Source of the DNA: Dipteronia dyeriana
Lineage: Eukaryota > Streptophyta > Magnoliopsida > Sapindales > Sapindaceae
Direction: 5' to 3'
Length of the DNA: 64,000 nucleotides
NCBI GenBank assembly: GCA_032871835.1
Contig: CM065301.1
Span: 16,385,291-16,449,290, forward strand
Under the pieces are notes generated by a model, which worked only from the letters and a program-made list of their open reading frames with translations, did not search any database and was not told the origin of the DNA. The translations under genes were made by a program, and so were the position numbers. Below, one piece after another: positions 35,749 through 47,759 of this stretch; the stretch's first letter is position 1, and each line of letters opens with the position of its first letter.

Positions 35749-36961
35749 TTACCCCTTCCTCGGCCTTATCTCAATCCCTTGGACAACAAGGCCATGCTTC
35801 CCTTTAGGACAATTAATCTCAAAAATAGTCAATGACAATTCGCCCTCTTCATCATTTCCATGGAAAAATTCACCCAATTCACTTTCCAACCATCCATCTC
35901 CTCTCTCTTTGGGGAAGAGGCCAGGATTGTCTCCAGGCACAGTGTTTCACCGCCGCCGATCAAAATAAACAGTTTGGTTTTGGACATTAGCCTCATAAAG
36001 TCCAACGGTGACTTCTATCAAAGTCATATGTTGGCTTGAACACAAGGAAAGCTACATAGGTTGTCATCGTGGACAGAAGTGAAGTATCAAATTTGCCACG
36101 AATTTCAAACCAGCACACAATTCTCAACTTGGCCACCTCCGGGAACCTTTTTGTCGTGTGTAGGCAATCAATATTCAATATTACTATAACAAGATGGAAA
36201 AAAAAATCCAAGAACAATAATAAAGACAAGAATTAGAGACAAAAAAGATACCTGGCCCCAGGGAAATCATCAATCCAGCGCCAATAATCAGTAGTATCAC
36301 GACCGGCCCAAGTAATAGTGAGTTCCCTGGCCGATATCATGTAACATTTCTTCCCACTTGGGTGATCCAACCAAAAGCTCTGTTCAATATGTCCATTAAA
36401 CAATCTGAATTTCATTTAAATTTACAAATCAAAAACACTTACAAGGGTTGTTTGTAATCAACATTTTTCCCAGAAAACAAATAACACTCGACTGATTTAC
36501 AACATACCAGATCCATCTAAGCTTCTCAAATTTAAGCGCAAATACTTGATAGATGGATCCATCATCCACAAATTCTGGATCCAAATATCAATCTCATAAC
36601 ATACAAACACAAACCCATAAATTTCTCCCAAATTTTCTAGACAAAACAGAAAGAAAAAAAAATACATATCGTGAAAAGGTGAAATTACCAATTTGCCGTT
36701 GTGAATGAGACTGGGACACGCTCGGAGGTAGAGCTCCTTCTTCGACAGCGCCGACCATGTAGAAGAAGAAGAATCGGAGACAGGGTAGGAGATGGCGGAC
36801 AAGTATTCGGGAAGCAGGAAGCGGTCCCAAACGGTGTCGGAATCGGCGGCGGATCTGAAGGTGGTTGACACACAAGCTAAGCGGCAGGCGTCGCGAGGGT
36901 TGGTGAAGGAAATCACAGCAGCTATGCAATCCTCCGGTAACGCTGATATCCCACTCATCAT
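35749..36961 (-). pseudogene. F-box protein PP2-B-like, copy 1, broken in exon 3
   Basis: Three exons fit the PP2-B layout: 36961-36689 (F-box, LPEDCIAAVISFTNPRDACR, ACVSTTFRSAADSDTVWDRF), 36379-36252 (SFWLDHPSGKKCYMISAREL, WRWIDDFPGAR) and 36146-35749 (FPEVAKLRIVCWFEIRGKFD, then NPGLFPKERGDGWLESELGE, GLVVQGIEIRPRKG). All splice sites are GT-AG and the phases agree. Two lesions lie in exon 3. A frame change near 36020 leads to a stop at 35993-35995. In the restored frame, TGA at 35947-35949 stands where the paralogue has CAA. Intact members are SCF ubiquitin-ligase adaptors joining an F-box to a PP2 lectin-like domain. Here about half the lectin domain would be lost. First ATG chosen at 36961, followed directly by a second ATG. 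Confidence 0.87.
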
Positions 36962-37063
36962 CACCAAAGCCGAAAGTGAATGGATTCGAGGTTTCTCGGG
37001 TTCTTTATAGAGTGATAAAGACTAGAGAGAGGTGGCTATGGAGGGTTTTAGATTCAACGACGC

Positions 37064-37070
37064 TTTTATA
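37064..37070 (-). promoter_or_regulatory. TATA-like box of PP2-B copy 1
   Basis: TATAAAA on the minus strand about 105 bp upstream of the ATG, a suitable spacing for a short leader. The matching position in copy 2 has been moved over 1.4 kb away by a transposon. Confidence 0.4.
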
Positions 37071-37478
37071 AGTTATATCTTAATTCATGGGTTTTTTTTA
37101 ATTATTATTTGAATTATAATTATTAAATTGTTTTGTTTTTGTAGTGATCAAATAACTTAAAATTTTTAAAAAAAATAACTTAAAATAAAAAGTTTTTTTA
37201 TTTAATTGTAAATCACTTAATTGTATTAAATACAATTCAAAATCTTTTATTCCGATATTATCTCCATATATAAAATGTTTCTAATTTCATCATAATTATA
37301 TATGGTATATAAATCTTTTATTTTAATATATTGTTTATTTTAAATAGATTTAAAAATAAAAAAGAACCCTAATTATTTTTATATTGATGTTTAATATTAA
37401 TACTTTATTTTGATATTATGACGATGTATTTATATATATATATTAGAATGTTTTATGTGAGTTTTTACTGTTACCCTT

Positions 37479-38355
37479 TGTCGTATGTGAATTTTACCAA
37501 GCATACACGTCATTGACAGAAAGAAGAAAATAGTCAGGTGGACGCCCAACTGGGCACTCAGGAAATATCCTACGAGGCATCATTAAAGAGAAGAAAGCCC
37601 GAGTAAGCATATATTGAATGAAACCTACTCGGGGATCAGTTAACAACACTCGGGACTGGTTAAACAACGCTTCCACTCGAGCTCAAACGGCGCTACTCGG
37701 GACCATCATGTATTATTCTTACCCAGAAATAAATACGACTCGAGTAAGAACTGGGTGCTTATTTCACACGGATCAAGTCATTAAATACGCGAAGATATCC
37801 ATCAGAAAGGAATCCCAAATAAAATGGAACATTAAGTTAGAAGAGTCCCCAATCAGGAAATAACCTGATTTCTTTACGAAGACTACATTCTTATAAGGAA
37901 ACAAGTCCAAATTGAACTGCACTACTAGAATCCCACTCGATTTCCATAAGAGACTCCGAAACAGGAAAGAAGACAAATAACCTCAAACAAGTAACCGAAT
38001 CACAATTAAATACAAAAATCTTGTATTACTTGTACAAAGCAGATTAGGGTTCTATAAGCATATAAATAGACTCATAATCTGGTTCCAAAAGAGATAGGCA
38101 ATATAGCATACAGCAATCATAGCAAATACAGAGAGAAAAAAGAGAGATCGAGAGCTTGTAAACATCATATTTTCATAGTGGATTTTGGCTTGGTTGATCC
38201 TTCAACCACCTGTGGACGTTTTTTCTGTCATCGGAATTTTACCACATAAAACTTGTGTCTTCGTTACTCTTTTTGAATCTCTTTCTCTTTGAATTAATAG
38301 CCGAAATCCAATCCTTGTTGGCTTTTCTAACACAATCTAGAAATCGACGTCAACA
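37479..38355 (+). repeat. Gypsy 5' LTR
   Basis: Contains TATAAATA at 38061-38068, a good TATA box, also kept in the 3' LTR. ATTGGCGATAGAATGAGG follows directly and sits in the primer-binding-site position; the primer tRNA was not identified. Confidence 0.93.
38061..38068 (+). promoter_or_regulatory. TATA box in the 5' LTR
   Basis: TATAAATA, with the same sequence at the matching place in the 3' LTR (46131-46138). Transcription would start some 30 bp downstream. Confidence 0.6.
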
Positions 38356-38398
38356 ATTGGCGATAGAATGAGGGGTTGAACCTCCGAACTTGTTAAAA

Positions 38399-40860
38399 GC
38401 AATGGTAGGAAGGGAATGGCCAAAAATCACTAGGCGATTTCCATGTTGGCAACAAGTCACAAGATCCTGCAGCAAACACAGAAAACCAGCCTGCACACCT
38501 GGCAGGGATCCAGCAAGTTCCTCCAACCAACAGAGATCTTACGCTGCGTTTCCAAGAGGCCTTGCAGCAATTGGTGACAGACGCAACGAGGGAAGGGATT
38601 GATCTACTGGCTGCAGGAGCACATACTCCCAATCCTCCACCCGCAAGGCTCTGTTCGGTGGTGGTTGAACCAGGAATAACTATGCCAAAAACCAGAAGGA
38701 ACTCTTCCCCAATCAACCCGGCTGTACAGGAAACTCTTGAAGAGAAACAACATCACCAGAGGCTGGACCACAATCAAACAGTCCGCACTAGACACCGTAA
38801 ATATGACCGGCACTGGGATCGGTCATCATCAGAAGATAGCGATCGGCCTTATCACAAACGTCATTACGGAGTCATGCGAGAAACTCGGCATCAAAGTGAA
38901 GATCCAGAAAGAATGACAGTTACCCAACAGTTCAACAGTCGAGGAAGCCCGGTGGGGGACAGAGATGTCATGATCCAGAGCCTAACTCAAGAAGTCGAGA
39001 ACAATAGGCGTCAGATGGATGCCTTGGTCAGACGTTATGGCTATAACGATTTATCTGACGACGACTCAGACAACCCATTTACCAAGGAAATCTTGCGGAC
39101 CCCTTTCCCAGAAAGGTTCAGGATGCCGCACGTGGAGCAGTTTAAGAAAGACACGGACCCGAAAGAGCACGTGAGACGCTATAAAAGCGCCATAGCCCGG
39201 TATGCCCACAACGATCCCTTATTATGTCTCAATTTCCCACAAACTCTTGGAGACATGGGGTCGAGGTGGTTCGAAAGGTTAGCTTCAGCAAGCATCAAGA
39301 GTTTCAGTGAACTAAACAGGAGCTTCTCAAGGTAATTCCTGAGTAACATTCACAGGAAAAAGTCAGTGGCTCATATTGCTCAAATAAAACAATGGAAAGA
39401 TGAGTCACTGAAGAAATATCTAGGGAGATTCGGTCAAGGGGTATCAGAGATTGGTAGTGCAAACGATGAAGCCATAATCGCTGCATTCATCAATAATTTG
39501 CAGAATGGACGGCTATCCTTTGATTTGAGAATAGCACAGTTGACTAGATATGCTGACATGATGGATATGGCAGGAGGATACGCACTGGCCGAAGAAGAAG
39601 AATTAGCTACAGGAGGGAGCTATATGCACTGAGGAAAGCCCGAACAGAAGGATGTTGAAACCAAAGGGCATAATAAAAAAGGAAAGCTAAAAGGGAACGG
39701 TAAGGAGAAAAACAAGGATGGGGGTAATGGGCTCAATGTCGAACGGTCCACAGAAATATCGAGGCAGATATACCAATTACACCCCTCTGCGAAAAAAACA
39801 AGAAGAAATTTTAGCCATCTTGGAAGAAAAGAATATGGTGCAAGAACCGCGGTGACAATCTCAGTTCGCCCGGAGAGATGCAACCAAGTATTGCAGATTT
39901 CACAAGGAAACCGGGCACGAGACTTCAAAGTGTTTCCAACTCAGAGATTACATAGAGACTCTTATTCGGGAAGGGCACTTGCAGAATGTAATCTTAAAAA
40001 AAAGATGAGAAATTAGAAACTAAGAAAGAAGTTAAGGCATATCACTCTGGACAAAATCAATGGCCCAGTCCCAAGGCCAGTCAGGTAATACATACGATAT
40101 ACGGAGGACCCTCTACCGGGAAAAGCAACCGAGAACGAACTCAGGAAGTCAGAGAAGCAATAGAAGCAAGGAATAACTTTGACGTAAACTCGGTTGAGCC
40201 AGACCCGAAAAGGGTGAAGGAAGGATGGGACTCGATAGTCTTTACAGAGGCAGATTCCCATGGCGTCGATGTTCGGCCTAATGACGCCTTGGTTATAAGT
40301 GCATGGATTGGCTATCGGGAAGTCTGGAGAATTTTAATAGATAATGGGAGTTCAGCAGACATCCTCAATGTGGCCGTCTATGACCAGCTAAGGCTAGAAC
40401 GAAAAGATTTACAGCATTTTCATACTCCATTAAGAGGTTTGGAGGAATAGAAGTCAGGTCACTCGGTACGGTAAAACTGCCTGTGAAGATTGGAACAACA
40501 CCTTGCCAGAGGACTATCCTGCTCGACTTTGTGATAGTTGACTTAGAAAATTGGCCATATAATGCATTATTGGGTCGGCCATTCCTAATAAAACAAGGGT
40601 TGTAACCTCCATTTATGCATTAATGATCAAGTTCCCGACAGACCAGGGGGTCAGGATAGTCAAGGGATCCCAAGAGATGGCCAGAAGAGCAAACCTGTCA
40701 GTATACAAAGGTAAGAATGATGCTGAACAGGTGTGCACCATAATGCAGCCAAATCAGTGTAAAGAATCCTTATCATTCAAGTTGGATCCAAGGGAGGACT
40801 TAATGAATCCAAAGCAGAACCACTTGAAGTGATTAAAAGAACCAGATGAGGTGGCCAAGA
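38399..40860 (+). pseudogene. Gypsy gag-protease pseudogene
   Basis: The gag frame is open from about 38410 (GNGQKSLGDFHVGNKSQD) to a TAA at 39333 and continues in the same frame (SVAHIAQIKQWKDESLKKYL) to 39632. The retrotrans_gag core is clear: PFPERFRMPHVEQF, DPKEHVRRYKSAIARY, MGSRWFERLASASIKSFSEL. A zinc-knuckle-like KYCRFHKETGHETSKCFQLR lies at about 39890. The aspartic protease follows at 40214-40600 with ILIDNGSSADIL as the active-site motif (the usual form is DTGSS or DNGSS) and YNALLGRPFL, joined over a frame change at 40440. A last piece, KFPTDQGVRIVKGSQEMARR, ends near 40830. The gag start needs a frame change near 38405. Reverse transcriptase is missing. Confidence 0.88.
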
Positions 40861-41623
40861 TCGGGGCTAACTGGGAGGAAAAATCAAGCAAGACCTCACT
40901 AATCTGCTTAGATAATACAAGATCTCGGGAATAGTCGGCCATGGAGCTCATTGGATTGCTCGATTCAATGAAGGGGTTTTACCCCGATCATGCAATGCCC
41001 AATATCTGAAGATTTTCTATCCTTAAAATATATATATTTATATTAAATATTTTATTCTTTTTTTTTAGTCAGAACAATATTAGTCAGGATAAATATTAAA
41101 CTGTAATTTAAATCTGTGTTGATTTTTTGCAGTAATAAATAAAACTACTCGGAATTTCTGAAAGGATAGCATTTAGCTCGGGATTTCCAAAAGAAGGCAT
41201 ATGATAATAAGAACATATGGAAGCAGAGCATGATAATAAGAACATGCAAATAGAATTCTCGGGACCATCAAATCCTGAATGGGCGGAGAAACTCGTAAGA
41301 GCATGCCAGCCGAGCAAGGTCAAAATGACCTTCGTAAAAAGTCAAACCCGATGCACCAGACTCTGGAAAAATGCTCGGGACGCTATCCGGAGAAATTCTG
41401 GTGAAATGCGTAGCTGTGTTGAAGCAATTTTTTTTTAAAAAAAAAAAAAGCTCAACGATTTGGCAAACCCTTGCGCATAAAAACTGGGGAGACGTCCTTG
41501 GTATTGCATAAGGACTCGAACGTATGATCATGGTGAGCCTTGATGTAATGTTCGGGTAGCAACCGGGTATGAAACACAAGTGTAAACTTGCCTGTTTCAA
41601 GATGACTCGGTTAATAATAAAGA

Positions 41624-41905
41624 GCCAGTTTAATAAGATACTTGGCAATTGAAGTCATTCGGGTAACAACCGGTTTAATAAGATACTTGGTTAAGTTACC
41701 CGAACATCAAAGAAGCCAGTTTAATAAGATACTTGGCAATTGAAGTCATTCGGGTAACAACCGGTTTAATAAGATACTCGGTTAAGTTACCCGAACATCA
41801 AAGAAGCCATTTTAATAAGATACTTGGCAATTGAAGTCATTCGGGTAACAACCGGTTTAATAAGATACTCGGTTAAGTTACCCGAACATCAGCCAGTTTA
41901 ATACA
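41624..41905. repeat. 91-bp tandem repeat inside the Gypsy element
   Basis: Copies begin with GCCAGTTTAATAAG or GCCATTTTAATAAG at 41624, 41715 and 41806, with a partial copy at 41892. Each unit holds two related halves (CCAGTTTAATAAGATACTTGG and CCGGTTTAATAAGATACTCGG), so the unit itself arose by a smaller duplication. Confidence 0.93.
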
Positions 41906-42062
41906 GCACTCGGCAACAATCAGCAATAAACAGATCAAGACCATTCAATTCAAAATAAAATAGAATTTTATTGCTCCTAAAAGAATGGTTACAGTTCAAA
42001 GAATGGTTCTGTACAAGTAAAAAATAATCAGAATTTTCTACAATTCTACAAAATTAAGGTTG

Positions 42063-45061
42063 CTAGGATTTCGAGCATTTGCCAATACTCGGATCTGGCA
42101 CCATCTCGTACTCACGAAGCAGGCTCTCATTAGACGGCCAAGTGATATCGTCGACAGTATCATCCATCCACTGGCTGTAATCTTCACCCGGGACTGGCCC
42201 GATATCGTCGACAGTATCATCCATCCACTGGCTGTAATCTTCACCCGGGACTGGCCCGACATCTGGGACTACACCCTCAACCGACTCTTGACTTGCATAA
42301 AAGGTCGAGAGAGAATGCTCGGACGGAATCTCTAAATGCATGAGACGGGGCTCTTTGCCTTGACTACGGCAGTAGGCTCTCCATTCCTTCATCTGAATCC
42401 GAAGGGATTCCAATAACCGGTCCACGTGATGTTTGATTGACAGCTCCCAATTAGCTCGGGCCTTCTCAGTCGCCCTATTCTTAACTTTGAAGAACTCGCC
42501 GGCCGAAACTAGCCCACGTTGAAATTCTCGAAGAAGTAGGGCATCGTAAGCAGGGGATCTTTTAAAACGATCCACCCCTTGGACTTCAAGTTCCAACCTG
42601 GCCTCTCGGGAAAGAGATTCAACTGTCAGCACTTGGAGCTTCAGATCTTAGATTTTTTGGTCATACGCAGACTTCGCCTGCTCCGCCTCCTGCTCGGCCT
42701 TGAGCATGGATTATTCAGCAGAAGATAGAAGATTTTGAAGCGATGCAACCTTCTCCTCTGCCAGAGATGCCTTGTCCTCGGCTTCAACCTGCTTCGTTAG
42801 ACAATGGTCAGTAAATATTTGTACAGAACCAACCTCCTGTTGGTAAGCTTTCTCAGCTCGAGCATGACCCTCTTCACTCGCCTTCAGCTGAGCCTCTAGA
42901 CGCCTTATTCGATCGGCTTGATGTTGATGCGTCTGAATAAGCTCAGCAAATTCGGCCACCATCTACAAAGGAATATACTTAGAAATATGACAGAAGCAAG
43001 ACAATAAAGGAGTCGGATTCAACTTACATAAGATGCACCGTTAAAAACATTTTGGAGACGTTCGGTCAGGGAATCATCCCGAAAGCTGCTCCAGCGGTCT
43101 TCCCCGATAAAAGCCAGACCGGAGGACATCTCCCGTAGCAGATCCTGGGGAGAAAGGAATAAAGGAACCCCTGAGGATTCAGCTCCCAGATTTCCAAACT
43201 CGGGGGCAGGAGAAGCTCTGTTCAGTTCTAAGGATGGAGAAGGAACCCCCGAAGGTTCAGCCCCCATAACTCCAACTTCGGAGGTAGAAGAAGCCCTACT
43301 CGGTTCTGAAGCGACCGCATCTACTGATGCACCAGCGCCAACACTCGGGGCAATCGTATCCGCTACATCTTCATCACTGGAGTCGATAAATGAGACTATC
43401 CGAGGAACTTTGAGAGGACGAGACGGCGAACTAACTGCCTTTCGTTTCTCACCCCGAGAACGATGGAAGTTTAGGACAGCAGCAGGATCTTCTTGCGAAT
43501 CGTCTCGGAAAGACTCAAAGAATTCGGCACCTGCAGGCACTTGATCCGTTAAGACGTTACCACCATCGCCGGCTACAAACCGCCCAACAGGCTCTTCACC
43601 CCAGCCTTCACATTGCCTCTCCCTATTAACAGACAATTGGGTGTCAGTTGGCTCACTTTGGTCACTCGGACCAGCATAATCATGAGTAGAAGGCTGAGCA
43701 CCCTGGTGAACATACTCAGGGATCTGTTCCTCAGCAATGTCGATTTCCTCATCAGACTCGGGTGGAGCAATACCTTCATCGCCTTGACGGGAAGCTTCTT
43801 TTCTACTAGCTTGCAGAATCGCCTTCACATGGCGAGCCCGAAGATCACTGACAACGTCCGTATCGAACACTAGTAAAAAAAAGATTCATGTTAGAAAAGA
43901 AGATGAAAAGCAGAAAAATACAATGGAAAGGGCGCCGGGTCTTACATCGCCTGCGATGGCCTGAAATCTGTCTGAAGAAGCCGAGTTTTATCAAATCCTC
44001 CTCTTTTCCAGAGTACGAACAGATGCCCGAGTCAGCCTCTTCAGCTCTGAATCATTGTAATCAATTATTTTTCTGTTCTACACTTCGGGGGAACAGAAGA
44101 AACGGGGAACACTCAACACCGTTCGGGAATCCCCAGATCCAACAGTGACGTTGAGCCCGAGAGCCCCTCCAGAGAAAAATCAATTGTTCTTCCAAAATTT
44201 GTTGGATGTAGGGAATCCCCATACAAAACCCTTCTTTTTTTGGTCATCAGAAGTGTCGACCTCCCGATTCACCTTTGCTTCTTTGGGGACCCAACCGTCC
44301 GAAGGAGTAGATGCAAGAAAATAGGTCCCCGTTTTGCTAACCTGCCTCAGCGTAAAAAAATGTCTGATTTCATTCGGGAAAGGCGGCGAAAGGTTCATTC
44401 AACTGAACATGTGCCACATGCACATCAAGACTTTATAACTATTCGGGGCCAACTGAGCTGGGGATATCCTTGCTTCAGCTAAAAACCAGGCAATAAATGG
44501 TTGAAAAAGAAGTGTGACGCCGCAGCAAAGCATGGATCCATAAATCGCGACCATACCCTCAGGAGGATTCCATACGGCTTTATCCCCCGCAGGAACCAAA
44601 GTGACCGAGTCAGGCAAGTCGAATCGGGAGCGATATTTTTCTGTTTCAGCTGGCCCGACCACATTCGGCTTAGTATCAAAGCCACTCGGGCGAGTGGCAG
44701 AAAACGAAAGACGAGACGCCCTGTACACTTCATCAACATCACCCTCGTTAACAGTCTGTTCACTGATCTGAACGTTGCTCGAGTCGTGCTTGTATACCTT
44801 ACTTTTGCTATGATGTTTATCCATCCTTCGAAAAGATACCCTGTGATCAGAAATATCAGAATCAGAACTAGATGGAGAACTCGATACAGGGATGAAAGTG
44901 ACGTCAGGGTGAAGCCTAGAAACATCAACCTCTAAGAATGGAGGTTCATCTATTGGGATATCCCCCAGTAATCGTTTAATGCAAGAAACTAACTGGAAAT
45001 CCCCACATTCTAATGCATCAAAAGCGATTTTAAAGAGACGATGGCGGGAAGATGGCCCCAT
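42063..45061 (-). pseudogene. Antisense ORF of Tat-type Gypsy element (putative gypsy-type transposon domain)
   Basis: Several frames follow each other on the minus strand. 45061-44180 holds DSVTLVPAGDKAVWNPPEGM, VAIYGSMLCCGVTLLFQPFI and LAEARISPAQLAPNSYKVLM, which resembles the Pfam family of putative gypsy-type transposon proteins (PF04195). It is cut only by a TGA at 44399-44401, after which the same frame continues. 43870-43019 is acidic and rich in Ser/Pro/Glu. 42962-42711 is a heptad-rich coiled coil (RIRRLEAQLKASEEGHARAE). 42632-42063 is a basic/helical tail with a 19-residue duplication. The gaps may be introns. Such extra antisense ORFs are known in Tat elements; their role is not known. 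Possibly one spliced gene with a stop, possibly several decayed pieces. Confidence 0.72.
42144..42257 (-). repeat. 57-bp in-frame tandem duplication in the antisense ORF
   Basis: Two near-identical 57-bp units (starting 42144 and 42201) encode GPVPGEDYSQWMDDTVDDI twice without disturbing the frame. Confidence 0.93.
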
Positions 45062-45556
45062 TAAAACTAACCTTGAATTGAAATTGATACAATATCTTCA
45101 AACGGAGAATCGCGAACTTCTGGATAAAGAAATCTGAGTTTAAAGAAATTTCTACTGAAAATTGTTGAGAATAAACCAACGATGTCTCTCAGCAAAGAAT
45201 TTAAAGAAGAGACGGCACGAAACCCTAGGATTTCAAGACGGGAAAAAAAACTTATGACGAAACTCGATGACGTAGGCTGCGTTTGGGGAAACGCAAAAAT
45301 CATTTCTCATAAATGATATTGAAAAACGAAGAGACGAGGGACGCGTGTCAAGACAGGAAGTAGCCATCGACCGTCAGAACTTCAAAACGTCGCCATCATT
45401 TAAGATCTCGCGTGATGAAGCGAATCGAAATTACAGGGTCACCATTAAGACACGCCATTATGACAAGACGGCTATTCTAACGAGTGAAAATTAAGACGAT
45501 TAAAATACTCTTGCCCAAAATAAAATTTACTCGGCAAAAATATTTTAAGGGGGTAT

Positions 45557-46432
45557 TGTCGTATGTGAATTTTACCAAGCATACACGTCATTGACAGGAA
45601 GGAGAAAATAGCCAGGTGGACGTCCAAATGGGCACTCAGGAAATATCCTACGAGGCATCATTAAAGAGAAGAAAGCCCGAGTAAGCATATATTGAATGAA
45701 ACCTATTCGGGATCAGTTAACAACACTCGGGACTGGTTAAACAACGCTTCCACTCGGGCTCAAACGGCGCTACTCGGGACCATCATGTATTATTCTTACT
45801 CGGGAATAAAGAGTAAGAACTTGGTGCTTATTTCACACGGATTAAGTCATTAAATACGCGAAGATATCCATCAGGAAGGAATCCCAAATAAAATGGAACA
45901 TTAAGTTAGAAGAGTCCCCAATCAGGAAATAACCTGATTTCTTTACGAAGACTACATTCTTATAAGGAAACAAGTCCAAATTGAACTGCACTACTAGAAT
46001 CCCACTCGATTTCCATAAGAGACTCCGAAATAGGAAATAAGACAAATCAACCTCAAACAAGTAACCGAATCACAATTAAATACAAAGATCTTGTATTACT
46101 TGTACAAAGCAGATTAGGGTTCTATAAGCATATAAATAGACTCATAATCTGGTTCCAAAAGAGATAGGCAATATAGTATACAGCATACAGCAATCATAGC
46201 AAATACAGAGAGAAAAAAGAGAGATCGAGAGCTTGTAAACATCATATTTTCATAGTGGATTTTGGCTTGGTTGATCCTTCAACCACCCGTGGACGTTTCT
46301 CCGGTCATCAGAGTTTTACCACGTAAAACTTGTGTCTTCTTTACTCTTTCTGAATCTCTTTCTCTTTGAATTAATAGCCGAAATCCAATCCTCGTTGGCT
46401 TTTCTGACACAATCCAGAAATCGACGTCAACA
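45557..46432 (+). repeat. Gypsy 3' LTR
   Basis: Direct copy of 37479-38355 with scattered substitutions and small indels. It differs, for example, in the ACTCGAG / ACTCGGG blocks and in a CATACAG insertion near 46180. Confidence 0.93.
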
Positions 46433-46437
46433 CCCTT

Positions 46438-46773
46438 TTCATTTTTTGAAAGAAAAAATAATATTTTCTTAGTAAAAATAAAGTTTATTTGTAATCGAAT
46501 AAGAAGATCATGATCATATATGTTCATATATAATTATTGTTTTTGAATTGTTTTTATTCTATATTATATGTATAATTGTTTAACATATGTATAAATGTAA
46601 AATTAATTATTTTTAGACAATTTTACTTTTAAAAAATAAATATGTTGACAATACATTCAGATATGAGAAAAAAGAAAAACAAACATATCATTTAGGTTCA
46701 GATTTCAGTCTCTATTTAGTCTTCAGAAAACTTCAGAACTATTCAGTCTTTAGACAAAAAAAAACAAACGACC
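46438..46773. mobile_element. Right part of a family X element split by the Gypsy insertion
   Basis: Sequence ending AAACAAACGACC resembles the right half of the element at 19969-20409 (ACATTCAGATATGAG, AAACAAACATATCATTTAGG). The matching left half should lie at about 37120-37473, where TTTTTGTAGTGATCAAATAACTT is similar to copy 1. This implies the Gypsy element jumped into a family X copy. Confidence 0.5.
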
Positions 46774-46799
46774 AAGAGTTAGTCATAAATCTGATTATT

Positions 46800-47692
46800 T
46801 AATAATTTTAACATAAAAAAGATATTTGATAAAATTTTCGAAAGTGATTATTTGAGAATCTTGATTGATTTGACAGTAATTTTAAGAAGTAGGTAGGGGT
46901 TACTTTTACAAAATGATTACAATAGAATCTACTATTTGATTTAATGAATTTTTTTAAAGATTAAATTATCCCTATCGATTTAACATAAATACAAATATAT
47001 CTTATATTTAATTTCAAATGATTTAATTTTATTTGTTCATCATTAATTAAATATAAGATTAATTAAAAGATTTTTAAAAACAATTTGTTTATCTTCTTAA
47101 CTCAATTTCGGAATAAATACTCAAACTTGGAACTTATAACAAAACTCTACAACTCATTTTTTCAGCCGTCTACTTATTCTTCTCTACCATTATTCTTCTT
47201 AACCATCACAAACTCACATAAAAATACAATCAATAAAAATTATATATATATATATATAAAGTGATAAAGATTAAAGTGTTGTAGGTAAAGATATATGTAT
47301 ATCATGTAAAAGAAATCAAATAATATTGTAATGAAAAGAAAATAAAATAGTAAAGAAAGAAGCACCCAGTTTTTTATTTTTTATTTTTTTTAGACTTGGT
47401 AATGTCAAACCCTATATTTTTCGATTGCCATGGGAGTTTGAGATTGAGAGATGTGAAAAGAAATTTTTTGTTTCGCTTGATAATTCAATTTCATGTCTAT
47501 TTTAATCGTTATGTAAAATCACAGCAATTAAAGGTCAAAATTATCAAACGAATGAATAATGTTTTATAATCCATAACGATTTCAACAGCAACATTAATCA
47601 AACAGTTGTCTAATTAAATTTACAGCAGATTATTTATTCAGCACAGCTAACGGTGATTATTTTAAAAGCTACAACAATACCAAATTGACCCT
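46800..47692. mobile_element. Harbinger-like element related to the one at 29792, left end degraded
   Basis: The right end is the inverse of GGGTCAATTTGGTATTG, next to TTA. Inner text matches 29870-30000 (GATTTTAAGAAGTAG / AATTTTAAGAAGTAG, AATGAATTTTTTTAAA) and 30430 (CACAGCTAACGGTGATT). Confidence 0.55.
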
Positions 47693-47759
47693 TAAGTCTT
47701 TAAAAGTCTATTTTTGTCGTAATTTCCCGACATAATTAAAATGAGATATATTCACCTTA

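Larger units (their letters stand above)
34010..37084. repeat. Segmental duplication, copy 1 of the PP2-B locus
   Basis: The PP2-B gene and about 1.7 kb downstream of it match 50730-53786 in order and orientation. Landmarks include TTTGTGCTTTGAATTTTGGT, GTAGTTGGTGTAAAGCA and AATTGTCTAGGCTGTGTTTGG in both. Upstream, similarity resumes at 47693 after an insertion of some 10.6 kb. Confidence 0.85.
37479..46432 (+). mobile_element. Tat-type Gypsy LTR retrotransposon lacking RT, RNase H and integrase
   Basis: LTRs of 877 and 876 bp start TGTCGTATG and end GTCAACA. The element is flanked by a perfect 5-bp TSD CCCTT (37474-37478, 46433-46437). AAGGGGGTAT before the 3' LTR is the polypurine tract. 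The plus strand has gag, zinc knuckle and protease, while the minus strand near the 3' end has a long antisense ORF, the arrangement known in the Tat lineage. RT, RNase H and integrase are absent between the protease remnant (40.9 kb) and the antisense ORF. The LTRs are very similar over most of their length, so the insertion is fairly recent. It must be non-autonomous. Confidence 0.92.

Noticed and set aside
36594..37010. Alternative frames over PP2-B exon 1 on both strands
   Set aside because: Shadows of the F-box exon, which has the family signature and proper splice sites.
41624..41905. Regular repeats that might suggest a CRISPR array
   Set aside because: Repeats are contiguous 91-bp units without spacers, inside a plant retrotransposon.
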